Shown: positions 29,601-43,179, counted from the stretch's first letter. The stretch: DNA of 64,000 nucleotides from Diprion similis (GCF_021155765.1 NC_060108.1:23213025-23277024), one strand, 5' to 3'. Made by a program: numbers and translations. Notes: generated by a model not told the origin, from the sequence alone.

Positions 29601-31889
29601 AACTACTTTAAAGTGATTTGAAATTAAAAAAAAAACAATTTCGCAACGATTACTTGTAATTCTATCATTTTTTTGCCTCAAATTGTTCGAAAAAGCATCG
29701 TATCTCGTGAAGATATAATAATCTCGTTCTCAAATTAACGAAAAAAAGTTGATTTTCGACTCACTATAGGCCCTCAACGTTTTATTGCCACGTAAAGTTT
29801 TCATGGCTTTGTGAATACTTTAAGCCATGAGCCGATACACTCTTATCACTGCGGTAACTTCTGAAGCATAAAAATCCGCTTTACTTTTTATCGCAGGGAT
29901 TCTCAAGTTTTAGCATTTTCTTTCATAACAGCTACATCGTTTGAAAAATCGCACCACATCGCTCTTTATACAAGTAAAGCGTCATAGAGCAGTGCTTTAA
30001 TCAAGCATGAATAATCTGTCGGCTCAAGTTGCAGCGTGGCCGCGTTACTTTTATACTTATTATATTGGAAATACGATATCTCGTTAAGTCCATTCGATCG
30101 TAGCTGAAAAAGAATTACTCAAAATTCTGTAATTGAAGGAAGCAGCCTAAGCTGGCTTCGCTTTTTCGCGTGAAAAAATTTCGTTTATTACTGCAATATC
30201 AATATCGGGTAACGTGCTTTCGACAAAAGCATTTTCCGCCTATTGTCCTTTCAATGGTTGAACTTTTTCAAAAATCTTTCAGTAGTTCCGTTATAGCTAT
30301 TGTTTCTCGAAATTGCCTTCTCCCGGAAAATCTCCATCGATAAAGTTTCGTCGAATTCAATACTGCGCACGGAAAATTTGGCAAATATTTCGTCCTTGAG
30401 ATTTTTCAAAACCGATGATGTACTGAATATTTTTTACTTGAAATAGATGTAGTTTTCTAACATTATCGTTCTAATTCTGTGTCACTTGAAGATTCCTTTC
30501 GTACTATTCTATAGCTGGCAGCGCGCTATATATAGCTTTTGAATTTCACTAAAAGATGGCGACACTTTTTAAGCAAGAGTCCTTCGCCTGCGGGGAAACC
30601 CGAATCGCGGGTTCGTCGGTAAATAAGCATGTCGAAGGGTAACGCAACTGGTGACGAAGTGTGTACTAATTTTGTCGCAAAACAGCTAGAACCAGTTTTC
30701 AATAACAGTTCAATTGGACTCGTCAGTCAACGGACTTATCACTTCTCAAAAGTTGGTAGCGAAAAACGGTGCCTCTATCAAGGGCATGCCGTGGCATGTC
30801 GAAATTCAATTAAAAAAAATGAATTACCTCTACGAAATATGATATTTCAAATTTCGATTATAATAGATCAAACATTTCAGGATTTATATTACATAAATAC
30901 ATCTTATATTGTAGCACAAAAAAAAATTCCACCGTAATAAAACATTCGCATTATATTAAGAGTTGAACTCCATCGTAGGTCAACGTTCGCTAATTTTGAA
31001 TTCAAATTTGAGACTAAGGAAATTAGAAAGGCCTCGGAAATTATTGTCTGCGGGGATTCGGCTAAAGACATTTGGTATCATTTGATAAATGTAAAATGTA
31101 TAATTCATTCCTCATTATTGCCAATGGCAGTTATTTTTCAACATGTAGTCCGTCAAAGTAATTCCGCGAAAAGAAATTCGATGTATAAATAAATTAAAAT
31201 CTCGAATCATCGATTTTAATGCGAACTTGATATCACTTTCCTGGTTTTGATTGAAAGAATATGGAAAAAGCCATTCTTGGATGTCTCTGAATTTTCTAAT
31301 ATTTTTACTAATTGTGAATTTAGGGAAGTAAAATTTGGTTAAATAAATTTAGAGGTATTATTTTTCAAAACCATTACAATATTGAATAGATAACCGATAA
31401 GGAATTTCCAGCCATTATTCGGCGAGTTCAAAGAACGAGCCGGTAAGTTACCGATTGATTATGTGTTGTGACCGTTGTGACTGTGCGGGTAATACGGGAA
31501 TGACTACGTTAGTCAAGAGTGTGACATCTAACATCGTTGTCATCAGTCATCATGAGCTGTGTATTGAGATTTATCGAAAATAGCCAGATATACAGAATAT
31601 TCTAGCATTAAAGTGATAACAAGTTCGGTGAAGGGAAATGCCCTTGGACTCACGATGGACTGGTGTAAAATAAATATCGAAAGTGACAGAGGTTTGATTT
31701 AAATCGTGTTCAGTGGCGACGGATTGGAGATACTATTGTGAAAAGATGTTTAAACTGCTACCAGCTGACGATTCTGACACATCTGACAGTTGAAAATTGC
31801 GTAATTTCGTACGGATATAACGGATTCGCCACACTTCATATGACCGTCTTCACGTGATCTTCGCATATTATCATCACGCAACTGCGTAT
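26696..31889. other. AT-rich stretch before ZER1, no gene seen
   Basis: Only short open frames without recognisable domains occur (for example 29247-29486 and 30629-30937). Poly(A)/(T) runs and a short ACGT repeat near 28468-28482 are present. The ZER1 promoter and leader should lie in the last few hundred bases (about 31.4-31.89 kb); no TATA box is evident. Confidence 0.5.
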
Positions 31890-34800
31890 ATGATGGCGTA
31901 TCCCGATGCCTTATTCAATCGAAAACAGTACATCGGCCCAGAGTCCCTCGCGGATCTATGTTTCAGATTGATTTGCAACAACTTGGACATCATTTCGTCC
32001 AAGGATGAACGTGGCTACCGAACCCTTAGGAAGGGCATCTCACTTCCCAGCGAGATTTGCGACAAGATCATTGAATTCGCCCACAGAAACGGGACCGGAG
32101 ATATTGACGATTACTTTTTATCAATATTTAGGGACACGGCGACTAGGCTCAAGCGAGTCAAGATTGTGAACTGCAGCCTGTCGGACGAATCTGTCTTGAC
32201 GATAACCAAACACAAGCTAACAGAACTGGAATTAAGCGAATGTAAAAACCTTACCGAGCTTTCTATAGAGCACATTAATGCTAATTCGGACAATTTAACA
32301 AGCTTGGCTTTTCGTGGAGATTCTATAATCGTTCCTTCTCAGCTCAAATCTGGTAATAATTCAACAGACAGAAGCGTTGGTCTCGTTCTTTAATGATTGC
32401 AGTAACATATGTTTCTTATTATTTCAGAAAATGATTCTGGGCTCAATTATCGCAAGCGAGGGTATGTCTTTCACGCTCCGAACTTGAAGAGACTGGCTCT
32501 CTGGAATGCCGACATAGCTGCCTACAAATACGAACTTCTATTGGCAGGATTAACCAACTTGACGCATTTGGATTTATCGAATGCTTCCCACATAGGACAT
32601 GTTTTCTATCCTAATTTGGTACCAAACTTGGTTTCCCTTTCGCTCTACAATGTCAAAATGAACTCGCATCCTGAAGCATTCGTCACAAATATTAGCTATT
32701 TGAAAAATTTAAGGTAGTTTAACGCAGTCACAAAATTCCAGTAGAACAAAATGAATTGATCGACCCCACTCTTCTAAGATTTTCACTGAATCATGTAATA
32801 AAAAAACTAATTTACCATTGGAATGAATTATCATTAATGTAGTAATGTCCAAAATCTGTGAAAAACTCATTGAGCAATTCATTTTTGTTTACTAGGATGC
32901 ACGAGAAAATGATTTTTGTAACACAACTTGTAACGAATCTAATCTGAAATCTATTTTAGAATCCGTTTTTAGTAAATTTTATTATTCCAAACGTTAATTT
33001 CTATTCATGAAACATTTAATTAACAAAAAGTAGTTAAACAAAATTTGAGCCACTCTGCTTCAATTTGAATAAATCTTCACATGTTTACCGCTGTAAGAAA
33101 TGTAATAAAAATATTGATGTCTTTTAAAGGGAGTTGGACATTTCTCAATCGCACAGTAAACACGGGGAATTTAAAAACCCTAATAAAATCTTGGGTGACC
33201 TTGTCTGCGGCTTGCCAAAGCTTGTGTCATTGGATATTGGTGGAACCAATCTAGCAGGAAGAGGGGTCGCAGAGAGGCCAGATAAGTCGATAGAATATTG
33301 CAGCACGCTATGCGACATTCCTGGCCTCTCCTTCAGAGTCCATACACCTCTTCAGTTCTTAGGTCTCTACGGAACTGCGCACGGCGCCTGCAGAAGGCAT
33401 GATATTCCTGCCCGAGTGGTACGATCATACCTCAAGCATAAAATCAAACATTTATTCAAGTGGCAACAATTCAGGAAATCTTTTCTGTAATGAGAATTGA
33501 TAATTAAATAATTGAATTTGCAGATAGCAGGAGAAGGCAATGAGGAGCAAATATTAGTTGCCGCTAGAGTTTGCATGGACAACAAACGGGATCTCTTGCG
33601 GAAAGTCTTGAATGACCTGTACCATATTTTTAGGTATGAAAATTGTGAGCGGATGGATCAAGCCTTACAAACTGTTCTTGAAGCTATGGAAAAACACCCT
33701 ACTGAAAAACATATACAGATATCTGGCAGGTGGGTATATTTATTGCCATTTTTCCAACAAACTTGTAAAACTACTGCTGAATGACAAAAAAAAAATATAT
33801 TTTTCAGTGCCACGTTATTTTACATAGTGAAAATACAAGAAGAAAATGGATTGCCCGTTGAAATGAAACGCAGAATAATTGGAACCCTACTCGCAGGGAT
33901 GAGTGCCCACCGAGACGAAGAGACTATGATGCGAAATGGCTGCTTAGCTTTGTGCCAGTTTCGTATTCCACATGATGTAGTATGTATCAGTTTAATCATA
34001 ACACTTATTATATGCGTTCAGTGAACAGCCTTATCTATGAAAACACATGGCGATCAAAATCGTACATTCTTATGATTATTCTGATCTGATTTTACAAGCC
34101 ATAATTCTTCGTTCATTTGCTCCAGATTAAGTACCTTATTAAATTAAAACATGTCTACAGATGTGGAATTATGAAGCACTGGTAAGAGTATTACTACACT
34201 CTGCTCAGAATGCTGAACAGGAAGGCTTTGTACAGCGCATTGGACTTTATCTACTAAACTCGTTAGCTTGTCAAGTTGATGGAAGGCACAAACGTTTATT
34301 AGGAGAATTGGGTTGCGTGCCAACGATGTTGCGATTGATCGAATACAGACTTGAGGGCGGATTATTTGATGACGTTCTAGAAGTTGCTTGGTCTACAATG
34401 TGGAACATGACAGACGAAACTCCAATCAATTGTCAACGATTTTTGGTAGCACAAGGCATGCAGCTCTTCCTTGGATGCGTTGATGTACGTATCCCCGTCA
34501 ATAGTTAAAATTTTACATTAAAACTCTATTAGAGAGAAAAGTATTCTAACAACTTTATTACACAATGAAGTAAATGTTGCATATTTTAAATATTCTTGAA
34601 GGCTCCTGTAAGATTAATGTATTGCTCTGAAATCTTTCAGAAATATCCAAATAAAGAGGAGCTACTAAGAAATATGATGGGACTGTTGGGTAATGTAGCA
34701 GAAGTGGAAAATCTCCGACCTCAGCTCATGCAAGAAAGATTCATAGCTGTTTTTGCAGATTTATTGAGTTCCGATAGCGACGGCATCGAGGTATCCACCC

Positions 34801-36220
34801 AGTATGAATTTCGTATTCCTTTTTTGAATTAACAGCGTTCCTGATTTCACTCTAAAAGCATAGAGAAAGTGTGCTGGATACCAGTGTAAGCGGTGGGATT
34901 GAGTTATCATCCATAGAACGCCAGTGACGTCGACATACCCATACGCTCAGGTCAATCATTTATTGGTTTATAAAATTTACGTATCTATAATTAAGCCATC
35001 TAGTCTCTCTTAAAAAGTATTAGATCGTGAATCAAAGCATAATACATGGCCCTTCTGAAATTTCAAGCCCATGATTATAAACATTTGTATATGGAAAATA
35101 ATTCTCTGGAATGAAGAAGAGCTAGTTAGTGTGTGCTAAAAGAATGACAGAGCATTGACGGCAGACGTAACCTGTCCCATAGTTTCTAGGTATCCAGCAC
35201 CCTTCATGGTGTATAAATTACGCTTTGAATGATATTTCCATGAGGTGATATCAGAGAGGGGACCCATCTTCATTATGCGAAACAATCTATATTGTAGTTC
35301 GCTATCAAGTTTTGAGAACAATGGGGTTTTTTTTTTTGTAGAGGATTAATAAACTGCAAGTTTGGCGTGCATTTTTATAAACTAACTACGTACTCATAAT
35401 TCTCAAATCTTGAACGGTACGACAGTGGTGCTGTTAACATTAACTTACCAAAACTAAGAAAAGTATGATATTTCATCATCGATAGAGACATGAGCTTGGT
35501 CTCCTCCTTAATAAAACTTCCTGGGTATTTCAATATAATTTTTGCAGATACATGGATACGAAAGTTGATGATATGTTCTCTTCATTGTTGTTGTAACGGT
35601 TTTCTTTATATTTTTGAATCTAAATCATATCAGGTGTCTTACAATGCTGCGGGTATTTTGGCACATATGGCATCTGACGGAGAAGCAGCCTGGGTCATTG
35701 AAAAGCCTGATAGAGACTTTGTATTAGCTCGGATGTCTGTAGCCATTGACCGCTGGAACCTGTGTGCGGCCCGTAACATCAACTATAGATCATTTCTTCC
35801 ACTGTTACGGTTACTCGATATATACCATACGCCGGAATGCCAGCATTGGGCCATTTGGGCACTAGCAAATCTCACCAAGGTCTACCGTAAGTATATGTCA
35901 GTTTTTCTGATTTAATAAAATTAGTGAAGTATGAAACTTCAAGAAAATTCGGATCAAAACGGGTTTGAAACTATTTTATTTTTATATGCTGACACCTTTA
36001 CATTTTATTTCACGTCCCAGCTGACAAGTATTGCATCTTGGTTGAAAGCGAGGGTGGTCTGAAAAAGCTCGAGAGTTTGCTACAAGACATCAGGCCTGAT
36101 TCTCGTATCAAGGAACTTGCTCGCTCAGTGATAATGCATTGCCGACTAGCATGCCAACCAGAACAATTTCAACCTTCAAAATTGTCTTCTGATGACGATT
36201 TTAATGCCGAGGCTCTTTAG
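31890..36220 (+). CDS. Zer1: ZER1/ZYG11-family Cullin-2 substrate receptor
   Basis: ZER1/ZYG11 proteins are substrate receptors of Cullin-2 ubiquitin ligases that recognise N-terminal glycine degrons. Nine exons join in frame: 31890-32352, 32428-32713, 33130-33418, 33524-33729, 33808-33979, 34161-34484, 34641-34790, 35634-35886, 36021-36220, giving 780 residues. A short N-terminal region (SLADLCFRLICNN, LPSEICDKIIEF) leads into leucine-rich repeats (about 90-345) and then armadillo-like helical repeats to the C terminus, including WSTMWNMTDETP, GLLGNVAEV, NAAGILAHMASDG, RNINYRSF and PDKYCILVESEGG. The RNINYRSF and DGIEVSYNA segments favour ZER1 over ZYG11B. The start is one of two adjacent ATGs (31890 or 31893); upstream in-frame codons are open for a short way with no ATG. 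Intron 7 (843 bases) is the largest. Confidence 0.93.
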
Positions 36221-36559
36221 TACTCTGTTATAGTTTTATACAACTGCTTAATTCAACCAGTGAAAAATGATGGATGATATGTAAAATATTGAAAGACGTT
36301 AAAATTATTATATTGTGTATACTCAATTTGTATCGAATGACTTCTATTCTATGGAGGAAATTCAGCAATAGTAACGCAGTGACCCATATTTTCAGCATAA
36401 TAATTGAACATGGTAATTTCTCTCCGTAACTGATGAGTTGTTTTCTATTCCTTTTATTTCTTTCGAAATTCTTAAACTTTGTAAGAGATTTTATAGATTT
36501 ATCCATGTTTCATGTATACATGAGAGTGGTAAAAAAAAATTTTTTTTTTTTTTCAAGTA

Positions 36560-37489
36560 CTATCATCTCAAAAGCTTCTCCAAGGTATAAAAAAAATTCC
36601 TTCCAAAGCGCAGCTTGATATCTCAATTCTCCATTAAGCTCAACGAATTTCTATTTTTCCATTTAAATAACACGTAAAAAAAGTTTTTTTTATGAATTTC
36701 GCATCGATGATTCTTGTAGGAAATTTAATTTTCTACAAAAACGCACTGATATAGTTTCGTCGTAATTTTAACGGGTACAAAGTTATAGAGCTTTGAATAC
36801 TCGCTACTGATTAAATTTTAAGAAGTTTAGTTACACAGCAACGTTTTGAAATAATTGATAATTTACTTAATTTTTATGGGTATGAAATGATTTTTAACTT
36901 TTTGAAAACTTTTTTAGTGACTGCATGTATTTATTAAAAAATTGATCAAACTCTAGACTATTATAATGATATAATAAACTGTTTATTATATCATTAAAAT
37001 AGTTTAGAGTTTGATCAATTTTCTAATAAACTGTTTATTATATCATTAAAATAGTCTAGAGTTTGATCAATTTTTTAAGAAAATACATGCAGTCACTAAA
37101 AAAGTTTTCAAAAAGTTAAAAATCATTTTAAACCCATAAAAATTAAGTAAATTATCAATTATTTCAAAACGTCGCTGTATAACTAAACTCCTTAAAATTT
37201 AATCAGTAGCGAGTATTCAAAGCTCTATAACTTTGTACCCGTTAAAATAACGACGAAACTATAACGGTGCTTTTTTGTAGAAAATTAAATTTCCTACAAG
37301 AATCATTGATGCGAAATTCAAAAAAAAAAATTTTCGTAGTTTTACTGGATAAAAACATAAAAAAAACTTTTTTACGTGTTATTTAAATGGAAAAATAGAA
37401 ATTCGTTGAGCTTAATGGAGAACTGAGATATCAAGCTGCGCTTTGGAGGGAATTTTTTTCATACCTTAGAGAAGCTTTTGAGATGATAG
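36560..37489. mobile_element. Second foldback element with duplicated centre
   Basis: Outer arms starting ctatcatctcaaaagcttctc (36560) and ending gagaagcttttgagatgatag (37489) are reverse complements over about 400 bases. The right arm has an extra block of about 40 bases near 37318-37360 that the left arm lacks. The centre holds a 31-base palindrome (36965-36995) and a direct duplication of about 52 bases (36973-37024 and 37025-37076). No coding capacity. It sits 340 bases after ZER1's stop codon, in the ZER1-to-TTF1 spacer. Confidence 0.85.
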
Positions 37490-39190
37490 ACAAAAAAATT
37501 TTTTTTTTAGTAAATTCAGCTGAGACTAAAAGGAATTTATAGAAGCAATATTTTCGATTGTTGATACTAAGTATTTTAATAGATTATTTTCTACCCTTTC
37601 GACTTCTTACACCTTGTCGTTTTGCTTGCCTGAAACTGTGGTATTATAGTAATCATTATAAAGTTGGCTCTGATTTGACTCCATGATTTACCTCAATACC
37701 TACCAAAGTTGATCTATTTTTACACGTAATCTCTATTGTAACCCATGATTTGAGTACAAAATGTTATTCGATCATGGTATTTACAGCGGAACACAGTACA
37801 CTAATGATGAAAATCATAACTATCGATACATTGGTTTGTCCATATATTATTTTACCTACAGATAGTTTGCAGAAATTCAATTGCCAAGAAGATGAAGCAA
37901 CTCTAAATTTTTATGCAAGGTGTAACATTGTATAAGACTTAGGTACGAATGATTATGCATAGATTTATTAAAACGGTGATATACAATTTATCTTGTTATT
38001 ACTATAATATAGGTGTATGTATACAGCCCTTAAATAACGAACTTCCTTCGATGTAAATAGCGAATCCCTTGAAATAAATGAAATTGTGAAAGAGGAATGT
38101 TCACCTACCATATCTAATTCTCAAAATCACATCAAATTTACCAACCATCAACTTATCATTAAATTGATATGGACGGCTATTTTATCCGAGCTCAACTTAG
38201 TTATAGATTAGAAATCTATAAGTCTAATCTAAGAAAAAAGAATTCAACGCAAGACACTGTAACACCATTAAATTCGTCAAATCGTACAACCAGCCGCACG
38301 TGTACTTGTGTTTGTAATGCTTGTTTTGATGCCCAGCGTGGAAATTGATGGTGTCTATTGGTCAAAACTCGGCAGCGTTATGCAGTCCGTAAAAATCCAG
38401 CCAATGTAGCATGTGTTGTTCAAGTCCTTTTTGGTTAAGCATAGGTTAACCCATCACGATCTGAACCTTTATTTACCATTTTTCGTGTTCGATTATATTA
38501 TTTGCTATGTTTATCGCGGAATTTATTCATTCTAATATGTAAATTAAGTAACTTGTTGCAGAAGTTTTTTAGAAAGGTCAAAAAACGGGCAAACGGTTTC
38601 TCCCTTCAAAGGTTAGCAAACATTATCTTATGTGATACAGTAGTATACTCTTTTCTGATAGTCTGCAACTAAAATCAATGTCTAATAATTCATATGATAT
38701 CTTAGCTGTAATGATGGCTTATAAAGCTAGTGGATGAACAATGTTTTTGACGTAAAACTTCAATGTCAAATCAACATAACCTCAAAGCACGTACATACGA
38801 GTACGTTCCAACAACAGTAATTATCATTGATTTGGATCGAAAACGACAATCTGGTTATACATATTTATCCTTTCATTCGTTTCCCATTTGGCCAAGTTTT
38901 TCAATGACAGTAGTTTTTATCAATATTTTCACCAGATTTGCCCATTGTTGATGGTTACGATTTGATTGTAGTAAGAGAACCTGTAAGGCAGAAAAGCATA
39001 CTGTATTAATGACCAAGAAAATGTCATTAGAGGAGGATTGGAGGAGGAATAATGCTTTATTATTGCGATTCCATAGAATTTGATGAACACCGTCGATATA
39101 CTGGCAGTACAGAGTAAGACCTTGCTAACTCGAAACCTGGATTACTATTGCTGTGAAATATTCAAGGTAGATTATTGAGCAGGAAGCAAA
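37490..39190. other. Intergenic stretch upstream of the TTF1-like gene
   Basis: No gene is supported. A small hairpin (gattagaaatctataagtctaatc) lies near 38210-38230. Short open frames at 37750-37935 and 38763-38951 have no recognisable content. Confidence 0.5.
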
Positions 39191-42100
39191 ATGCAGAAAA
39201 ATGGAAATAAATCATCTACCGAAAACTCTGAAGAAAATTGTACACAATTCTCAAAACCACATGGAGTGCTTAAAAAGAATAAGAGGCCAAGCAAACGTAA
39301 ACGCAAAAAGGCTCAGGCGCTTGCTGAAGCGCAACAGTCTTCAACGGAACTTAGTGACACTGAGCCAAGTACAAAAAACGTTTTGTTCCATGTACGTAAA
39401 AAAGATTCAGAAGACAACATTACTAAAAAGCATAAGAAGCCAAAAAAAAGAAAACAGATAGTTGAGACTGATGATAGAACTGTTTTAACAAAATGTGCGG
39501 ATATTATTGAAAACAAATATCCTAATCACCAAAGTAGCACTGAATCAAGTCAAATTGCATTGGACAAAGCTACCATTAAAACAAAAAATTCCAAAAGGAA
39601 GCCTAAAATTAGTTCTAACATGACTATGACAGACTTCTTCTTCCCCAAAGCAAAGAAATGCTTGAAAGATGATGAAAACTCGGATGATATAAAATATGAG
39701 TCGAAGAGCAATGGAAAACGTCGTAAAATTGGGCATGCAATACTATCTGACAATTCAACAATTAATCCAGTGTTGAGCTGTGATTCTTCTAACATTTCAG
39801 TAAAAAAGTCTAAACTACATACAGGAGATTTAAAAACGGAGATTCTTGCATCAAAAGAAGAAGTTGCATCTAAAGTAAAACATAAAGCTGAAGAAAAGTG
39901 TCATAATACCCTGTTAACTATGATCCACGACAATGCAAGTAGTTCTGATTCGGACAATGAAACTAAAACCATCAATGATGGCCGGGAGAAGCCACCGAGT
40001 GAAAAAGGTTCAAGAAAAACCTTTGAAACGAGAGTTGACGGGATATTTACGACCAGTGATGACGATGAAGAAATAGAATCTTCGGACGAGGAATTTAAAA
40101 AAATCACAAATAATAGACATCGTAATTTCGACTTAGCAGAAGAAGCTAAAGATGTCGAAGAAATGATTAGTGCCTTGGAAGAGGAAGAGCAACTTCCTAG
40201 AGAAACTGTAAGAGTAAGTAAATAGCCACAATTTGATCTATGTAATATATTTAAAATTAAAGATGTATGATTAACTTTTGTGAGAATGATACAAAAATTC
40301 TGGAATTAATATATATGTTGCATTGCTAATGGGATTTTATTATTATTACAGAAATTGCGAAGTTTATGCGTGAAGTTGAACCATACTGTCCCGCCACAGC
40401 ACATGATTGAATCATGTGCTGGATCTCGAGGTCCTAACAGAAAGCAAAGGGATGCTATTGAAAAACTTGGTCCTATCAAATATGGGAAATTCACTCCTGA
40501 AGAAGACGACATCATTGTTGCTAACTGGAAATCGTTTTGCAAAGTAATTATCTTCAAAACGCATTCCTTGTAGAGGCATAAAATTATGTTTACAATTAAT
40601 TATTGAAGTTCTGCGTTTCCTGTGGGTTTAAATTAAGTTATGTATTATTGCCATTATACAGTCCGTACAATGTGTGTTTAAAACAATCAGTTATCTTAAT
40701 CGATTATCTTAACAATCAATATTTCAACGAAACTAAATATCATATGGTTTTCACATATGTAGACACATAATTGGGATTCAAGAAATGTAAAGCCTTTCAT
40801 GTACATGAGGCATCATCAAATTGGTACGGTAGCAAAATTTGAAGAAAGACAGAAATTCGTCCAGTATTTAGCAGCTGGATTACCATGGAGAACATTGTAT
40901 AGTGTTTACTGGAGATTCCGAAATTTATATCAGCCACACATTCAATCTAGGTATGTTTTTATTTCTTTAATTAGTCGTGTTTTTTTTTTTTTTGTGTGAA
41001 TTACCTTATCAGAAATTTAGAATAGTGCGTACTTAATTCATCCTCATATCAGTGATAATTTAGACTTTTATAATTGGTGGCAGATTATAATTTATAATTT
41101 TAACTAATTCATTATTATATAGATAGTATTAGATTAATTAAGACAAAAACGATCAATTTCAGGTACACTGACAAAGAAGACAAGCTAATAATAGCTCATA
41201 TGGAAAACGATTTGGCTATTAACGCTAAAAATATTCGGAAATTTTCTGAACTGGGTAAAATTTTGAATAGAACAAGAGCTTCTGTTTGGCGGCGATACAG
41301 ATTGCTGAAAAAAAAGAAGAAACCTAAAAGTTAGTAATGCAAAATTGTTCTAAAAAAGTGTATTACCTATCGTTTACGCATGTCTCATGTAATTAGAACT
41401 ATAAAATACATCATCATTCAAATATTTTCACAGAATATAATATATAATGTACATATATATACATTTTTTTTTTTTCAAATTCTAATCGAGGAGTATTTCT
41501 CCGTTTCAAAATATTCTTTTATACACAGTTTTAATTCAAGTTAGTCAATAATGTTGAATAATTTGGCTAATTTTACGAATAACAATAACAGCTAGTTACT
41601 ACAGGTGTACACGTGCATACACGTTCGTTCCATACTTAAATATTGCATTTGAATGAATAAAATAGTTGTTAAACATGAAATATGTTGCCTAAATGCTTTT
41701 TTATTTAAATTAAATTAGATTTTATTCAGTTAGGATTTGGCATGTCATATAGAAATATACTCGATTCACATTATATGTCGAGTTAAGAGGATAGTTGGAA
41801 AATTGCTTCGATGTCAGCTGTCCAATATTCCCGGAATAGAGAGGAAATTTTGGTAGATACATAACAAATATTATGATTACCAAAAATTAGACGAATTTGT
41901 GTTTTTTCAGGTATAGAGTGGGATTCTTATTTAGTGAAAAAGTTTATACGAAATTTAATGCTGATTACATTGAGTGATGATATCCGTCAGTTAAAAGATC
42001 TATGCATACCACTTGTTGTATGGAAAAAGCTATCAAAGAAGTTGAAAATAAATGAGAAAAATTTGAAGTATTTCTGGCTTGTGAAGTTGCATATGCAATT

Positions 42101-42920
42101 ATTTTGCAAAGAGCGAGTTTACCTAAATGATGTTAAGATAAAAATAATTGAATAGTAAGTTATCATGTATGACGAATTTTTTCTTTGGCTTTTTAATACA
42201 TACTATATCATCAATTAAATTTATACTTATTATTCATTATGCTGTTTTTGTATACAACAATCTAAAAACCGATGTCAATTTTTCACGAACTCCGTTAACT
42301 TGTTTTTGTAACTAGCATCTATGAAATGGGAATATCTGAATGGTGGGAGCTTGAATGGACAGGTATATCGAAAAAATTTGATGGCATGACTTCGACATTT
42401 CTGTCGACAATATTTAACAGTATGGTTCATGACAAAATTTTTGAAGGAATGGAATTGTGTGGTGAGTGCACCCTCCAAATATCACATTACAATATGAGTC
42501 TATAGTTAAGGATAGTGGAAAATTTATTACTGGATCTAAATTATAGCTTACACGATCTCTGAATCAAGTCTGTGGCATCTTTTTCAGAAATTGTGGAATA
42601 TTTGTATCACGTCAAAAAATCACAATTACAACAAGCTACTATGGACAGATGTCTACCTAGAATTGTTTTTACAGAAAACACTGTCAAACTGCTAGACACA
42701 GAATTGGATGATGAACTCGAATTGAAGAAATTACTTATCGAAAGTTCTGTTGAAGACTCGCAGGTCTTTGAGAATACTGGTAATTTTAATTGACTATGTC
42801 TGATTGGAATCTATTAGAAATAAAATATCTAATTAACACTACCACACAGTATATTACGAATTTACAGAAACAAGCGTATCTGACAAATCAAGCGAGAGCA
42901 ATGATTTAAACTCTGAATGA
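39191..42920 (+). CDS. TTF1/Reb1-like Myb-domain protein
   Basis: TTF1/Reb1-type proteins bind DNA through Myb/SANT repeats and stop RNA polymerase I at rDNA terminators; that role is inferred here. Eight exons join in frame: 39191-40213, 40352-40543, 40763-40950, 41163-41329, 41911-42154, 42316-42461, 42588-42779, 42868-42920, giving 734 residues. The first 341 residues, all in exon 1, are low-complexity and rich in Lys, Ser, Glu and Asp, with nuclear-localisation-like KNKRPSKRKRKKA and PKKRKQ. A first SANT-like repeat covers about 386-415 (KFTPEEDDIIVANW), and a second about 468-515 (RYTDKEDKLI to RASVWRRYRLL). A third, divergent region (525-660) ends in WWELEWTGISKKF, similar in pattern to TTF1's C-terminal Myb part. 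The C terminus is acidic. Assignment to TTF1-like rests on layout and Myb motifs, not on a search. Confidence 0.75.
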
Positions 42921-43179
42921 CGATCCTTCCTGATGAGATGTATGCAGAACAAGGATAAATTGGGACTTCGTTTAATAGATAGAAAACTGTTTTCTTGTAT
43001 TCAACATTCAGCTGTATATTCAGTTTCAACGCAAGAACTTTTTTCTGAAAATAAACACTTTCTTTCACACGACAATAACTTGGTTTTTAACAGGCCACCT
43101 TTATTTTATAAAGTGTGTCATGGAGATAAAAGTTGAAAAATCACACAATAGGTAATATGTATTTGTTATTGAAATGAAT

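Noticed and set aside
34863-35321. Minus-strand 61-codon frame and a 12-base inverted match (gctggatacc) inside ZER1 intron 7, as a nested gene or transposon
   Set aside because: The inverted match is too short and the frame matches nothing I recognise; it may be a transposon relic but cannot be supported.
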